Below, piece by piece: positions 49,901-56,987 of a DNA stretch of 64,000 bases; within the stretch, counting starts at the first letter, position 1, and every line of letters begins with the position of its first letter. The stretch is from Membranipora membranacea (lineage: Eukaryota; Bryozoa; Gymnolaemata; Cheilostomatida; Membraniporidae): positions 7,936,001 to 8,000,000 of the forward strand of contig OU612067.1 of the NCBI GenBank assembly GCA_914767715.1. Reading direction: 5' to 3'. Both the position numbers and the translations under genes were made by a program. Below the pieces are notes generated by a model. It was not told the origin of the DNA. It made no database searches and worked only from the letters and a program-made list of their open reading frames with translations.

Positions 49901-50075
49901 TTGAGAGTATTGTAGAGTTGCAGTAGAATTTTCTATTTTTGAAAGAAGTTTTTTTAGAGAACGAACAGTGAGAGACGTAAATGACCAACCTGAGTTCATC
50001 GGTGATGGCGGACATAGCTTTATGGTCTCCATCGCCCACAGATGTAGCCCGAGTTTTACGCTTAGTTTCAGCCAT
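4067..50075 (-). CDS. FLN: Filamin (actin cross-linking protein), whole gene
   Basis: Filamin cross-links F-actin into networks and tethers membrane receptors and signalling proteins to the cortex. The spliced minus-strand product has, in order: an N-terminal extension, two calponin-homology domains, 13 Ig-like filamin repeats, an expanded hinge 1, eight repeats, hinge 2 and a C-terminal dimerisation repeat (22 repeats; vertebrate filamins have 24). I traced 57 coding exons by plus-strand AC...CT flanks (GT-AG on the minus strand). They sum to 8811 nt, about 2936 residues, with all phases matching. The start is the ATG at 50075 (A at -3, G at +4); the stop is TAA at 4067-4069. Each repeat carries the family signatures YGPGL, F-VDT--AG, GPSKA, DG-C-V-Y-P and GSPF. 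Exon coordinates are given in the regional entries. The gene has two pairs of alternative exons, one microexon and a cassette array. Family assignment is certain; a few splice ends could shift by some bases. Confidence 0.95.
5192..14576 (-). CDS. FLN: Filamin exons 47-55: repeats 17 (end) to 21 (vertebrate 19-23)
   Basis: The exons are 14424-14576, 11642-11770, 11014-11250, 9325-9492, 8816-8946, 8431-8554, 7268-7438, 5670-5773 and 5192-5309. Exon 47 completes the repeat-19 equivalent ([18 protein letters not shown]). Next come the repeat-20 equivalent ([21 protein letters not shown]), the repeat-21 equivalent ([45 protein letters not shown]), the repeat-22 equivalent ([23 protein letters not shown]) and the repeat-23 equivalent ([39 protein letters not shown]). 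The repeat-21 equivalent is the main integrin beta-tail site in vertebrate filamins, masked by repeat 20. The very close match suggests the mechanosensing module is conserved. Confidence 0.95.
5960..6030. repeat. 9-bp tandem repeat in a filamin intron
   Basis: Around 5985-6025 the plus strand repeats AGCTCAGCA about four times. It lies in the intron between exons 54 and 53 (5774-7267), which is otherwise unremarkable. Confidence 0.7.
7614..7657. repeat. 22-bp tandem duplication
   Basis: Two perfect adjacent copies of a 22-bp unit beginning GCCGTTAATGTGCACTGTCC lie in the intron between filamin exons 53 and 52. Confidence 0.85.
9741..9782. repeat. Perfect 18-bp inverted repeat
   Basis: GTCAAATCAAGGATTCAC at 9741-9758 is exactly complemented at 9765-9782, with a 6-nt loop. 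It lies in the 1.5-kb intron between exons 50 and 49, where I see no other feature apart from short open frames. Confidence 0.9.
11948..11990. repeat. CAAATT simple repeat
   Basis: Short imperfect tandem copies of TTCAAA and TTCAAATCAAA follow each other in the intron between filamin exons 48 and 47. Confidence 0.75.
12522..12557. repeat. 13-bp GC-rich inverted repeat
   Basis: TTAGAGGCGGAGA at 12522-12534 pairs with 12545-12557 across a 10-nt loop. It lies in the 2.65-kb intron between exons 48 and 47, which otherwise shows only AT-rich sequence plus the direct repeats at 14131-14402. Confidence 0.85.
14131..14402. repeat. Direct repeat of about 62 bp, 210 bp apart
   Basis: Copies at 14131-14192 and 14341-14402 share GGATGAGTTA, GTTGCATTGTGGGATAT and GA(C/G)AACTGAA(G/T)AA with scattered mismatches. 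Both contain the 13-mer TGCATTGTGGGAT that recurs elsewhere in the window. The second copy ends about 20 nt from the donor of filamin exon 47. Confidence 0.75.
14577..19731. other. Long filamin intron (5.2 kb), no gene recognised
   Basis: The largest filamin intron. It contains small direct repeats (for example a 13-bp AGCTGGAAGAGGT pair near 18580-18605 and a 16-bp pair near 18893-18925) and a 10-bp perfect hairpin at 18290-18313 (TGTTGCAGGA, loop AAAC). Open frames on both strands look random. Confidence 0.6.
19732..24075 (-). CDS. FLN: Filamin exons 41-46: repeats 14-17 (vertebrate 16-19)
   Basis: The exons are 23958-24075, 23530-23670, 22284-22412, then 21476-21658 or 21007-21180, then 20165-20323 and 19732-19935. 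Repeat 14 opens HPVDFVIP and has the APSGR and YQPQETG motifs of vertebrate repeat 16. Repeat 15 has [15 protein letters not shown] followed by [12 protein letters not shown], as in repeat 17. Repeat 16 ([16 protein letters not shown]) matches repeat 18, and repeat 17 ([18 protein letters not shown]) matches repeat 19. In vertebrates this tract forms the compact, force-sensitive rod 2 and binds receptors such as GPIb-alpha through repeat 17. Confidence 0.95.
20774..20970. mobile_element. MITE-like element, copy 1
   Basis: The terminal inverted repeats are CCCTAGAGGAGTAA on the left and TTACTCCTCTAGTG on the right, flanked by TA. Length is about 195 bp, in the intron between exons 45 and 44b. 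An internal segment (GTTTAGTTTGGCTAGTTT) recurs in reverse orientation near 47740, marking a second copy. Confidence 0.65.
21007..21180 (-). CDS. FLN: Filamin exon 44b: alternative second half of repeat 15
   Basis: This 174-nt exon has the same phases as 44a. It encodes 57 residues that also begin [11 protein letters not shown] but then diverge ([35 protein letters not shown]). The acceptor is GCCCAG/GT and the donor is CAATG/GTAAGA. The intron between 44a and 44b contains no first-half exon (no YGPG or F-VDT coding), so including both would give an Ig domain with two second halves. Either one alone completes a repeat and joins exon 45 in frame. Mutually exclusive use is inferred from structure rather than enforced by frame. 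Confidence 0.86.
21476..21658 (-). CDS. FLN: Filamin exon 44a: alternative second half of repeat 15
   Basis: This 183-nt exon has phase 1 in and phase 1 out. It encodes 60 residues beginning [16 protein letters not shown] and including [18 protein letters not shown] and [14 protein letters not shown]. It is the closer match to the second half of vertebrate repeat 17 (the AEI-C-DN-DGTC-V signature). The acceptor is ACCACAG/GA; the donor CCAG/GTTTGA is weaker than most in this gene. The next exon, 295 nt further on, encodes the same half-repeat again. Confidence 0.88.
23098..23245. mobile_element. MITE-like element with 23-bp terminal repeats
   Basis: TACTGTAAAGCCAGAAATAA at the left end is mirrored by TTATTTCTGGATTTACAGTA at the right end. 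TA forms both outer ends, consistent with a TA target duplication. Length is about 147 bp, in the intron between filamin exons 43 and 42. No coding capacity. Confidence 0.65.
24810..30056 (-). CDS. FLN: Filamin exons 31-40: expanded hinge 1, modular cassette array
   Basis: Ten consecutive exons lie between repeats 13 and 14: 29844-30056, 29425-29547, 28996-29109, 28698-28823, 27890-28057, 27619-27738, 27058-27225, 26309-26410, 25636-25755 and 24810-24890. Their lengths are 213, 123, 114, 126, 168, 120, 168, 102, 120 and 81 nt. All are multiples of three and all start and end on codon boundaries; the first nine end in GAG. They encode about 445 residues of low-complexity sequence rich in Gln, Ser, Pro, Thr and Arg, with no Ig fold. 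Motifs recur across exons: STDSS-YP, L/FRA-V-(L/V)E, SRTPRGS(I/M)QATV, MSPQ and QQPY. Vertebrate hinge 1 is about 30 residues at this site. Any exon can be skipped without a frameshift. Function is inferred: an adjustable flexible hinge. Confidence 0.88.
25636..26410 (-). CDS. FLN: Filamin exons 38-39: duplicated Gln-rich hinge exons
   Basis: The exons are 26309-26410 (34 residues) and 25636-25755 (40 residues), both phase 0/0. They align along their whole length. The first runs [29 protein letters not shown]. The second runs [29 protein letters not shown] and NQQE. Both are flanked by similar intron ends (TGCCTACCTC on the left, CTATTGTTA on the right, plus strand), so the duplication included splice sites. 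This pair is direct evidence that the hinge grew by tandem exon duplication. Confidence 0.85.
29844..30056 (-). CDS. FLN: Filamin exon 31: MGQQP coding minisatellite
   Basis: This is the first hinge-1 exon, 71 residues long. It carries five near-perfect copies of the pentapeptide MGQQP, followed by YGQQP, then YGNQP and IGSPI, then a Ser/Gln/His tail ending GDSE. At DNA level the unit is 15 bp (plus strand TTGGTTGCTGCCCCA), with at least three copies identical or nearly so around 29985-30045. This is a coding minisatellite and is likely to vary in copy number between individuals. The divergent copies toward the C-terminal side suggest older units there and recent expansion at the N-terminal side. 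Confidence 0.85.
30418..34401 (-). CDS. FLN: Filamin exons 22-30: repeats 9-13, end of rod 1
   Basis: The exons are 34228-34401, 33748-33948, 33318-33440, 32873-33021, 32482-32627, 31965-32118, 31294-31483, 30790-30966 and 30418-30482. Repeat 9 is atypical at its start ([13 protein letters not shown]). Repeats 10-12 show [17 protein letters not shown] and SGPGVENG openings. Repeat 13 lacks YGPG but has [14 protein letters not shown] and [20 protein letters not shown], which corresponds to vertebrate repeat 15, the one before hinge 1. It ends GGQFIVE, with Gly-Gly replacing the usual Ser-Pro, and the final GAG codon abuts the donor. This same GAG/GT ending recurs in the hinge exons that follow. 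Confidence 0.93.
31596..31770. mobile_element. pogo/Tc-like MITE candidate
   Basis: The element begins CAGTG and ends CACTG, flanked by TA on both sides. The subterminal AATTCAAA is mirrored by TTTGAATT. AATTCAAA-type motifs recur inside. About 175 bp, in the intron between exons 28 and 27. The CAGTG termini with TA duplication suggest a non-autonomous Tc1/mariner-superfamily (pogo-like) element. Confidence 0.6.
35003..38001 (-). CDS. FLN: Filamin exons 16-21: repeats 4-8 with an extra Pro/Ala linker
   Basis: The exons are 37823-38001, 37306-37429, 36916-37049, 36474-36676, 36014-36156 and the unusually long 35003-35662 (660 nt). They encode the rest of repeat 4, repeats 5 and 6, repeat 7 (ends [13 protein letters not shown]), and repeat 8 ([20 protein letters not shown] to [11 protein letters not shown]), and start repeat 9 ([12 protein letters not shown]). 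Between repeats 7 and 8 lies a linker of roughly 30 residues rich in Pro, Ala, Lys and Gln ([20 protein letters not shown]). I recall no equivalent linker in vertebrate filamin rod 1. It may act as an additional flexible joint. Confidence 0.92.
38399..42560 (-). CDS. FLN: Filamin exons 9-15: repeats 1 (second half) to 4 (start)
   Basis: The exons are 42483-42560, 42132-42294, 40408-40608, 40003-40140, optional 39719-39742, 38799-38932 and 38399-38534. They complete repeat 1 ([12 protein letters not shown]), encode repeat 2 ([17 protein letters not shown] to [12 protein letters not shown]) and repeat 3 ([17 protein letters not shown] to KSPFKVNVG), and open repeat 4 ([18 protein letters not shown]). 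The order and details match vertebrate filamin repeats 1-4, including the unusual [13 protein letters not shown] motif of repeat 3. Intron 11/10 (42131 back to 40609) contains open frames without filamin similarity and is intronic. Confidence 0.93.
39719..39742 (-). CDS. FLN: Filamin exon 13: 24-nt optional microexon in repeat 3
   Basis: Exon 12 ends GGT CCA G and exon 14 begins GG CGC GAA, so they can join directly as ...VGPGREEPL. Between them lies a 24-nt segment with acceptor CTTTTAG/AG and donor CAGTG/GTAAGA. Spliced in, it adds eight residues (EEEGKPGS) and keeps frame: [17 protein letters not shown]. The insertion falls in a loop of the Ig fold, between the end of the first half and the start of the second. 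Both forms are therefore structurally possible. The splice sites support it; usage cannot be seen from DNA alone. Confidence 0.65.
42756..42874 (-). CDS. FLN: Filamin exon 8b: alternative first half of repeat 1
   Basis: This 119-nt exon has identical phases to 8a and encodes 39 residues beginning [18 protein letters not shown] and ending NPNGKAEL. The acceptor is TTGACAG/GT and the donor is AATTG/GTAAGC, both good. Its residues differ from 8a at most positions but keep the fold landmarks: Gly-Leu start, F-V-T strand, AG-G turn and NP-G. It continues in frame into the second-half exon at 42483-42560. Choice of 8b instead of 8a would change the surface of the repeat next to the actin-binding domain. 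Confidence 0.88.
43356..43474 (-). CDS. FLN: Filamin exon 8a: alternative first half of repeat 1
   Basis: This 119-nt exon (phase 1 in, phase 0 out) encodes 39 residues beginning [18 protein letters not shown] and ending NPRGQPER, strands A to C of a filamin repeat. The acceptor is ACACAG/GT and the donor is AGAGA/GTAAGT. The exon that follows it in transcription order, 42756-42874, encodes the same half-repeat with the same length and phases, not the second half. Splicing 8a to 8b would shift the frame, whereas 8a to 42483-42560 is in frame and completes repeat 1. I therefore read 8a and 8b as mutually exclusive. Confidence 0.88.
43731..44731 (-). CDS. FLN: Filamin exons 5-7: CH2 and entry to repeat 1
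   Basis: The exons are 44591-44731, 44201-44298 and 43731-43878. They encode CH2: [40 protein letters not shown], and the closing [18 protein letters not shown]. The last is the hallmark end of the filamin, alpha-actinin and spectrin type tandem CH domain. Exon 7 continues through a short linker (PDAPVKPK) into the first strand of repeat 1 (RVRAYGPG) and ends one base into a Gly codon. That phase is exactly what both of the following alternative exons require. Confidence 0.95.
45123..45682 (-). CDS. FLN: Filamin exons 3-4: CH1 of the actin-binding domain
   Basis: The exons are 45496-45682 and 45123-45236. They encode the rest of the first calponin-homology domain: [19 protein letters not shown], then [13 protein letters not shown] and [13 protein letters not shown]. 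These match the vertebrate filamin CH1 almost residue for residue, including the DLSDG, LENV and IWTLI actin-binding-site segments. The final part [12 protein letters not shown] is the CH1-CH2 linker, with an acidic stretch where vertebrate filamins also have one. CH1 supplies most of the F-actin contact in filamins. Confidence 0.95.
46282..46513 (-). CDS. FLN: Filamin exon 2: acidic leader and start of CH1
   Basis: The acceptor is strong (pyrimidine-rich, CACCAG/GAATCG). The exon encodes a basic Gln/Glu/Arg stretch, a Gly-rich turn, then an acidic tyrosine-rich block ([18 protein letters not shown]), then the conserved opening of CH1 ([18 protein letters not shown]). An in-frame ATG at 46438-46440 sits just before the acidic block and could serve as an alternative start if a promoter lies in intron 1. 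The exon ends at a codon boundary after AQK. The acidic block is not part of the CH fold; its role is unknown. Confidence 0.85.
46514..49989. other. Filamin intron 1, no exon recognised
   Basis: 3.5 kb between the first two coding exons. It holds the second MITE copy. First introns often carry regulatory sequence or alternative promoters, and an internal ATG in exon 2 would suit one, but I see no promoter motif that I can defend. Confidence 0.5.
47574..47783. mobile_element. MITE-like element, copy 2
   Basis: The ends are ACCCTATAGGAGTAAA and TTTACTCCTCTAAGGT, matching the terminal repeats of the element at 20774-20970. The segment AAACTAGCCAAACTAAA near 47740 is the reverse complement of the internal stretch of copy 1. 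It lies in filamin intron 1 in inverted orientation relative to copy 1. The middle has diverged. Confidence 0.6.
49990..50075 (-). CDS. FLN: Filamin exon 1: start codon and N-terminal extension
   Basis: This exon encodes 28 residues beginning [16 protein letters not shown] and ends two bases into a codon before the donor CTCAG/GTTGGT. The next exon (46282-46513) supplies the missing base, and the joined frame reads [17 protein letters not shown] without a stop. The ATG has a good Kozak context and is preceded, one base upstream, by the stop of a short upstream ORF. Vertebrate filamins have a much shorter leader before the CH domains. The long intron (3.5 kb) to exon 2 is typical of a first coding intron. 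I infer this exon from frame and splice agreement only; a transcript would confirm it. Confidence 0.75.
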
Positions 50076-50076
50076 A

Positions 50077-50103
50077 TTAGTTGGCAAGACGGATGACGGC
50101 CAT
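50077..50103 (-). CDS. Upstream ORF of filamin, eight codons
   Basis: On the minus strand an ATG at 50101-50103 opens MAVIRLAN and stops with TAA at 50077-50079. One base separates this stop from the filamin start codon at 50073-50075. If the 5' UTR extends this far, ribosomes would meet this start first and terminate right next to the main ATG, a geometry that can favour reinitiation or dampen translation. Whether the transcript includes it is unknown. Confidence 0.4.
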   Translation of the reverse strand: MAVIRLAN

Positions 50104-51572
50104 GATTACTATATTTACTTACAACAATTACTTTATAGTCAAGAAGAGAGATTGGCAGAGAGAGCACCTCTATGACTTTATCTCTTTGACATATTTAAAA
50201 GTTGTGATTAGGTATGACATGAGCTACATGTTCTTACTTGTATCTGTAGTTTGTCTTGACTCAATCATGTATGTCAAGAGCAGCGAGACCCAGTTAATCC
50301 CTACTTTTTGAGTGCAATACTATAGTTGCAAGTACTATGCTAACTCTACCAAAAAAGCACTTCACCTCAAAACACACCGAGCAAATATTGAAAATACTTG
50401 GTTATTTGAGCAGTGATTATTATTGACTCAGCAGAGCATTACAAAGTCACCTCTGTTGACCAGCCGATATTTTGTTACGAGGCATTTAAGATAGGTAAAT
50501 GAATAAATCCATGTCAAGTACGTGCTAATACATACTACTACATTTGATATACCTACAGTAGTAGGCTGCCAATATCATGTTTACAAGCGACATCTAAGTC
50601 AGGTTGGTGGGTCATCACCACACAATAATATTATGGCCCTACAATATGGAATATGGACAGCCAAACTAGCTGCTACCAGTTGGAAACAGTCTGGTGGTTA
50701 CTGGTTGGCTCAGGGTAATATCATTCATAATGCAACTCAGACGAGAATTTAGTCTTGGCACATACTTAATTAACAAGAGCATGAATAAGTTCACCTGACC
50801 TTACCTGACCATAAACATATAAATAAGATTTATCGCTTGTTTATGATCATAAATTATCGATCATAAACCGACATAATTGTGCAGTATGTGCAGTCGTGAA
50901 CGCCGATACATGTTGTATCATTACAAGAGAAAGTTATTTGTATGTAGGAGTTGCGCTTTCTCCAAAATAAGGTGAGAGCATAACTTCCTTTTGCTGACAC
51001 CCAGTCCATAACAGTAAAGAAATCAGGACTTTTGGAGGTGAGATTTTGAATAAACAATTTGTATTTTAACTCTTAGGAAAATGGAAAAAGGCATCCCAGT
51101 GTATGGCACACCTTGAATATAATTCTCATGACAATAATCATAATAAGAAAACAATTCTTTGTTCTGCAAAATATCATAAAGGCGCTCACACATGTATATT
51201 CAATAATTCAATAATTCATCCTCATAATAGTTGTGCTTCAAACCAGCAGCGCTTTGTTCTCACAGTTCTACTACTACTATTACTACAAATACTGCTTTTA
51301 AATACTAAGAATCATCGCTAAATTACTGGAAAGGTTGAATGAAGGCCATCACAGAGAAAGACAAAATTTCTCCTCCATATTTGAACTGAGCAAGCTCATA
51401 TTATATTCGGAAGTCTCGCAGTGACCACAAAAATTTAAAAAGTTCGCCCACGCATTAGAAAATAAAGACATTTCATCATAAAAAGGAACGAAGAACAGCA
51501 AAAATTGGAAATCAATGAATGAGAAAAATAGATATACGCTGGTATAAACTAAATAACATCACAATATAACTT
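50104..51572. other. Intergenic between CCDC177-like gene and filamin
   Basis: About 1.5 kb separate the end of the CCDC177-like gene from the filamin start; the filamin promoter should be here unless a distant first exon exists. No clear TATA or initiator can be assigned, and open frames look random. Confidence 0.5.
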
Positions 51573-51623
51573 ACCGGTTTTGACGTCCGTCTGAGGATCA
51601 CCATACCACTCGATTACTATCCC
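51573..51623 (-). promoter_or_regulatory. Strong splice donor in the 3' UTR of the CCDC177-like gene
   Basis: On the minus strand, 49 nt after the TAG stop, the sequence reads AACCG/GTAAGT, a consensus donor. It could splice a 3' UTR intron, or be the donor of a non-coding first exon of filamin, whose start codon is 1.5 kb downstream. No partner acceptor is certain; TATAG/TAATC just before the filamin upstream ORF is one candidate. Confidence 0.35.
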
Positions 51624-54600
51624 CTAAGTCAGCTTAAACTGTGACTGATTACGGCCGGCTGAGAGACTTCTGCCATGCCGCCCTGACCTTTGACCTGTAG
51701 TGACCCAGTTATTAAGCTCCGCCCTGAGGACCTTCTTATTGAATGTCTCTCTGAAGTCTGCTGGCTGATTGGAGGTTGAGCGATAGCCAGACGAGGAAGA
51801 CTTGCTTGTTCTCACCTTCAAAGAAAGATGATCTCACATTGTGCAGTCTGTTTGGACCACTGGTTACTACCAAGAACGAACCTAATTCTAGTACTTAATA
51901 TATTAGTACTGGTACTTAATATACTAGTACATTATGCCTATCGAACAAACCAAGGCAACTACCATCTACTACACTGAATAAATTCTCCTTCTTCACATGG
52001 TAATTTTACCAGTTATTAATACATCGGGGGTAACACTGCACAACTGCCATGTAAACGGCTGTAGGTTTGCAAGTCATTACATATACATAAGATGAGAGAT
52101 CAGAGTTAAGTACTTTACATTTCTTACTTGGTGTGTAGTTGGGGCAGTTGGTTGAGGTTTCTTCTTTCCCGATTTCAAAATTCTACAAAACACAAATTGG
52201 CAATTGCAACCATCAACAGAAGAGCTACTATCACATAGATAAGATAAGAGTGACGGAAACAATCTCCAATCAGTCTTGCATCAGTTAGATGACAAGTGAG
52301 GCGATATGAATAACAAAAATCAAGAAGTTTCTGATAGTGAAATCTGTCATGAGGCATGATATGAGACACTTTTCTTATTCACCTCTTGTTAGCTCTGTTT
52401 TGTCTTCTCTCTCGGTCTAATCTTTCTTTCTCTATCCTGGCAGCCCTTAATTCTTCAGTTTTCAATTTAGTTTCAATCAGTCTCTGATTCAGCTGCAATA
52501 ATGAAGAGTTACTAGTGGATATGTGACGACTTGACAACTTGATTACAGAAGTGTCAGTATAATGAAGACGCTCAGACACAAGAAGCTAGGTCTTGATTAA
52601 TTTGTATTCTATCAATGGCAGTAATAAAACCATCTGGATATAGCATACGGATAGATGGATTACATTGCCATTTTTGTAAAATTTGCGGAGAAGGAATTAA
52701 AATTCCATCTATTGCAGGATATCAGGAGCATTCCGAGTCCTAAACAGATCCTACCGACATACCATTCATGCAACACAGTTTAGAAGGAATATTGATTAGT
52801 TTTGGAAATCACATTACCTTGGCTCTTCTGTCCTCCAGGTTTCTCTTCATCTCCTGGACACGGGTATCTATCAGATCTCTCCTCTTCCCTCTAACATTTC
52901 TCTTCTCACTCCTATTAACCAAGCAGTACAGAGCATAGGTGATATGTATTCAAACACCCGAACCACAAGAGATCAGGTAAATAAATTATAGATGAGAGAA
53001 GACTTTCATTTTTGACAGTAAACCGCTAGTGCCTAATATGATTGATATATATAATTGGATCAGGTTTACAGGAACTGATAGGGTACAGGTTTGGGAAGCC
53101 TTACACACATGTTGTTGAAACTTGCAGCCTGAAAAAGTAGTGTTGGATTAGAAGAGGTTAGATCATGTTGCATCAAGAGCTCTTATCAGTTTAAATTTGT
53201 CTGATTTATTTTTTATTATCTATGAATCAACATCCAAGTATAATTATGATTTGTGAATCAGAAAGTTGAACGGTAGATATTTCAGGACCAGCAGCCCTTA
53301 TGGGCATAAAATACAAAGCTCTGCTAAACAGACCTGTGTTTGCCAGTTGGTACCTCTGGTTTTATCTCCTCCTCAGACAGGCCGACATTCTCCAGCTCAT
53401 AGTCTCGCTCCAGATCACCATTACTGAGACGCTGACACAATCTCTCTATATCTCTGTCATCAGATCTAAAAGCGTAAATTATGCTGTAATGATAAAGTTA
53501 AAGAGTATTTCTGAATATGAACACCGTAACTGTTATTTAGGTGTCAGTGGTAAGGAGAAAATACTTTTGCATACATACAAAATGTTATTCTTTAGCCAGT
53601 AAGCCCTGATTAGACCACAGTCAATCTTTATAAAATCCAATACATAATGTGAGGTTGTGGTAAGGAGTAACTCTGACTAAGCCAGAATGCAGGCCACTTG
53701 CATTTCCTGCTTGACATAAACCAGATATCTTAATTTCAGTGAGAGTAATAACACTGTTAGCCTAACAAAACATCAGCTATCATTGCTCTCATATACTGAG
53801 GACTTCACTCTAAAGAATTTCCTAACACCTTCTTTCCAGGGAGTAGGGGAGATATAGTTGCTCACCTACACTGAAAAGGCAAAGGGACTAATCAGTAGGC
53901 TAGGAGCAACTGGAGCCCATGCAAATAAAGGTCAAACTTAATTTAGGCAAGGAGCTGGACCGAGACCATGAGATATATCATACACAAACCTTGAAGTGAC
54001 AACACTGGGTGTATCCCTCTCTTCTATCTTATTTAATTCTCTCCTCTCAGGTGAACTGTAGTTTGATCGAGAATGTTCTCTGATCTGTAAACAAAAAAAA
54101 GAATTGATTATAGAATAAGAGAGCCAACACAGTCCCACAAATGTAATGCATATTTATGCAATGCTCAGCAAAGTCTTTGTTCTCGACGGTCAGTCGCACA
54201 AATTCAATTATGGCCATAAATGACACAGTTTCACGTGATGTATCCGCTTTTCTCTTGAAAATTAAAACAATAAGTGTCTAAAGCTCACATTTTGTTGAGT
54301 TAGAATAGACTCATCTCTTCTCAGACTGGACCTGAGTCTGTCAAAATCTCCCCGACTGTTACTCCGACTTCCTCTACCGCCTTCATCTGAGTAATCTCTA
54401 TCAAATATATGATATGACTAAAGATAAGACGTAAGGATGATAATAGCACATAAGTACAAAATACAACCATTGTGGTGAAAAGTCACCTGATTAAGAGATA
54501 AGAACCATTTAGATTGCAAGCATGAGAAATAGAGACTTGACCAAGGTTGCAAAAATGTTGACCATATCATTTGGAGGCCCTGGAAGTTTACTTCCTACAC

Positions 54601-56987
54601 TTTAATATTCTGTGGCTTTTAATACGGAGTAGTATGTGTAAATTGGTTAAAAATTTACCAATTTGCAAATATCTTACACATGTACTTTTGTGTTCAAAAA
54701 CCATGACTTGAGTACCACTTACAGCGTGTTGCCTCTAGGGCTATCTCTGCTATCATGAGATCTATCATTGTGTCTACGAGGAGATGATCTGTCATACTGG
54801 GATCTGTGTGGAGGAGTTATATACACTCGCTCAGTGGCTGACTTACTCAAACTCCTTGCTAAGACTTCCTCCACATGGGTATATGTGTCCTGGTAGGAAT
54901 CAAAATAGGAATGATAAGTTGTCGACCAGTCACTTGGTGATGGATTTTTCACCAAGTTGGTGCTGTTAATGTATGCAGATAACGTTGGAAGACATATCTC
55001 TACTGCTACAGCGTAACAATCATGCTATATTTGTCTCTTGTGTGAACTAATTCACAGCTTCTGTTTTGGCGGACATAGCCTAAGTTCTCATCTACAGTCT
55101 TCGGTGAGAATACAGACAACATACTTGGTCATTTTGTGGTGAGATGTTTTCAGCATCCATCAAACTCCATTTTTCTCTGTTTTTTGCCAAAGCTTCGCTG
55201 AATGCTTTTCTTACTCTAGATGACTGTAATCTAGATTTTTGAGATTTCACTCTGGCTGCTTCTAACTCTAATACTGTAACAAAAACATAAGTATACCACA
55301 TAGCAGCAATACATTTGAACAAGGAGTACAGAATTGTAAGTTGTCTTCTCTCGGAGCTTAGAGGTCAAAGAGAAGACAACCTAGGTTTTTCGTTGTGAAA
55401 TTCATAGAATGTCCATTTCATCAGAGAGAATGGAAGGCTCCCTGATTTCATATACCATGTAAAAACTTGATAACAAGTCATGATTGTAGAAACCAGTTCC
55501 CATCCAAGTGTATCTGAATCAAGGTGCCAGCAAGGAGTTGGAAATGACTTCACATTTCACAAATTACATCAGTATTAACTATTAGTTCATATCTAACTCA
55601 TTGGTGCAGATATAACATAGTTTTTATGTGCAAACTACCAATTGGATCGGCCTCACATACCTGCTTGTTGGCGTGCTAGATCAGTTCTTCTCTCTCGCTT
55701 AAGTCTGTCAGGTAAATCTTCTAGGGGTGGATCTAGCTGAGGATAATCTCCCCTAAGATCATAGTCCATGACTCGAGTTCTATTAGAGCGAGAGTAATCA
55801 TCACATCGCTGTGTTCTTCTATAACTATCCACCCCTGATCGCAGGCGATCAACCTGTAAATATGAGTATATATAAATATATCTGCTATCTAGTTTGATGA
55901 TACTCTTACTAAGACAGAGCAAAACAATTGGGAAAATATTGAACATCAATTTGACACTACCAGCGAACACATATCATTCACAATCGCACTGCAAGTCACA
56001 CAGTGCAACATCCTACAAGTAGGCAACAAGAACATCGTGAGTAGAATTCTATGATGATTTACATCAATTGGTTTCACTGCTGGCAGCAATATAAAGGAAT
56101 TGATGGACAAACAGCCAAATATCTCACAACACTTACTTACAGTGATCGAAAAAAAAGGGGATGTAACAAAAATAGGAAGCTTCGCTTGATAACAAGAAAA
56201 ATAAATTGTTGGGTATGATTCGATGTCCGAAAAGGAATGGTAGTCAACATGAATGATTTTGAGACTCTTGCTTTGACCTTTCATTTGAGTTTCTAAGTTT
56301 CAGAACATGATTATAATGTCCTTTTTTGAATCAACTGTTTTGCATTCCAGTATACGACAATAAAACTGTACGTAAGGGAATACAGTAATCTGGGAAACAC
56401 TTCATTTTTTGAAAATCGTGTGCACAAAAGTATCAGTTTCAAGTCATGAAGAAGCAGATACACAGAAAAAATGTGTTTATATAATTGCAACTATTCTCAC
56501 GCTGCAACAGCAATATCATTTTCAACATTTATCTGAATTTCTACACTGGGGCAGTTCGAATAAAATACGAGCTTATAGAGCGGCTTTATTGCCGATAATG
56601 CGAATGATACAAGCGGTTATGCTATCAGTAACAACCGGAAAAAAAAGTGCTCAATTCGATGGGTTCTCAAGTCCATGTATACAGGACACTAATGTTAAGT
56701 CTATGAGCAAGCAGACATAGTCTGGTGCTTGCTACTAATGAACCAACGACGGAAGTTCATTGTTTCCACAAGTCATATGTCGAGATAGATGTGATGAATG
56801 CTCTGTACGATATGCGAACTGACGAGAGACTTAGTATTACCTCATTAATACTGGCCTCACGAACACTCTGCCTAAGCTTCTCCAGTTGATAATTATAGGC
56901 CAGTTCCTCGCATCTCATGTCCTCCTCAATTTCTCTCTGTCTTCGCTGTAGAGCTCGAGCTAGGATATCATCTGTCTCATCTGCTGC
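51624..56987 (-). CDS. CCDC177: CCDC177-like exons 10-20: basic coiled-coil C-terminal half
   Basis: The exons are 56841-56987, 55661-55853, 55125-55273, 54723-54889, 54289-54397, 53990-54084, 53334-53465, 52818-52911, 52383-52492, 52128-52182 and 51624-51815. Helical, charged segments include LARALQRRQREIEEDMRCEE, LPDRLKRERRTDLARQQAV, RVKSQKSRLQSSRVRKAFSE, MKRNLEDRRAKLNQRLIETK and ELRAARIEKERLDRERRQ. They are separated by Ser/Arg/Asp-rich linkers. The protein ends in a Ser-rich stretch, a FNKKVLRAELNNWV helix and a basic tail. The pattern is that of a cytoskeleton- or centrosome-associated coiled-coil protein; location is inferred, not shown. Confidence 0.75.

Noticed and set aside
55946-56284. 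112-codon minus-strand open frame in the CCDC177-like gene
   Set aside because: It sits in the intron between exons 11 and 10, whose flanking exons join exactly without it. No domain is seen.
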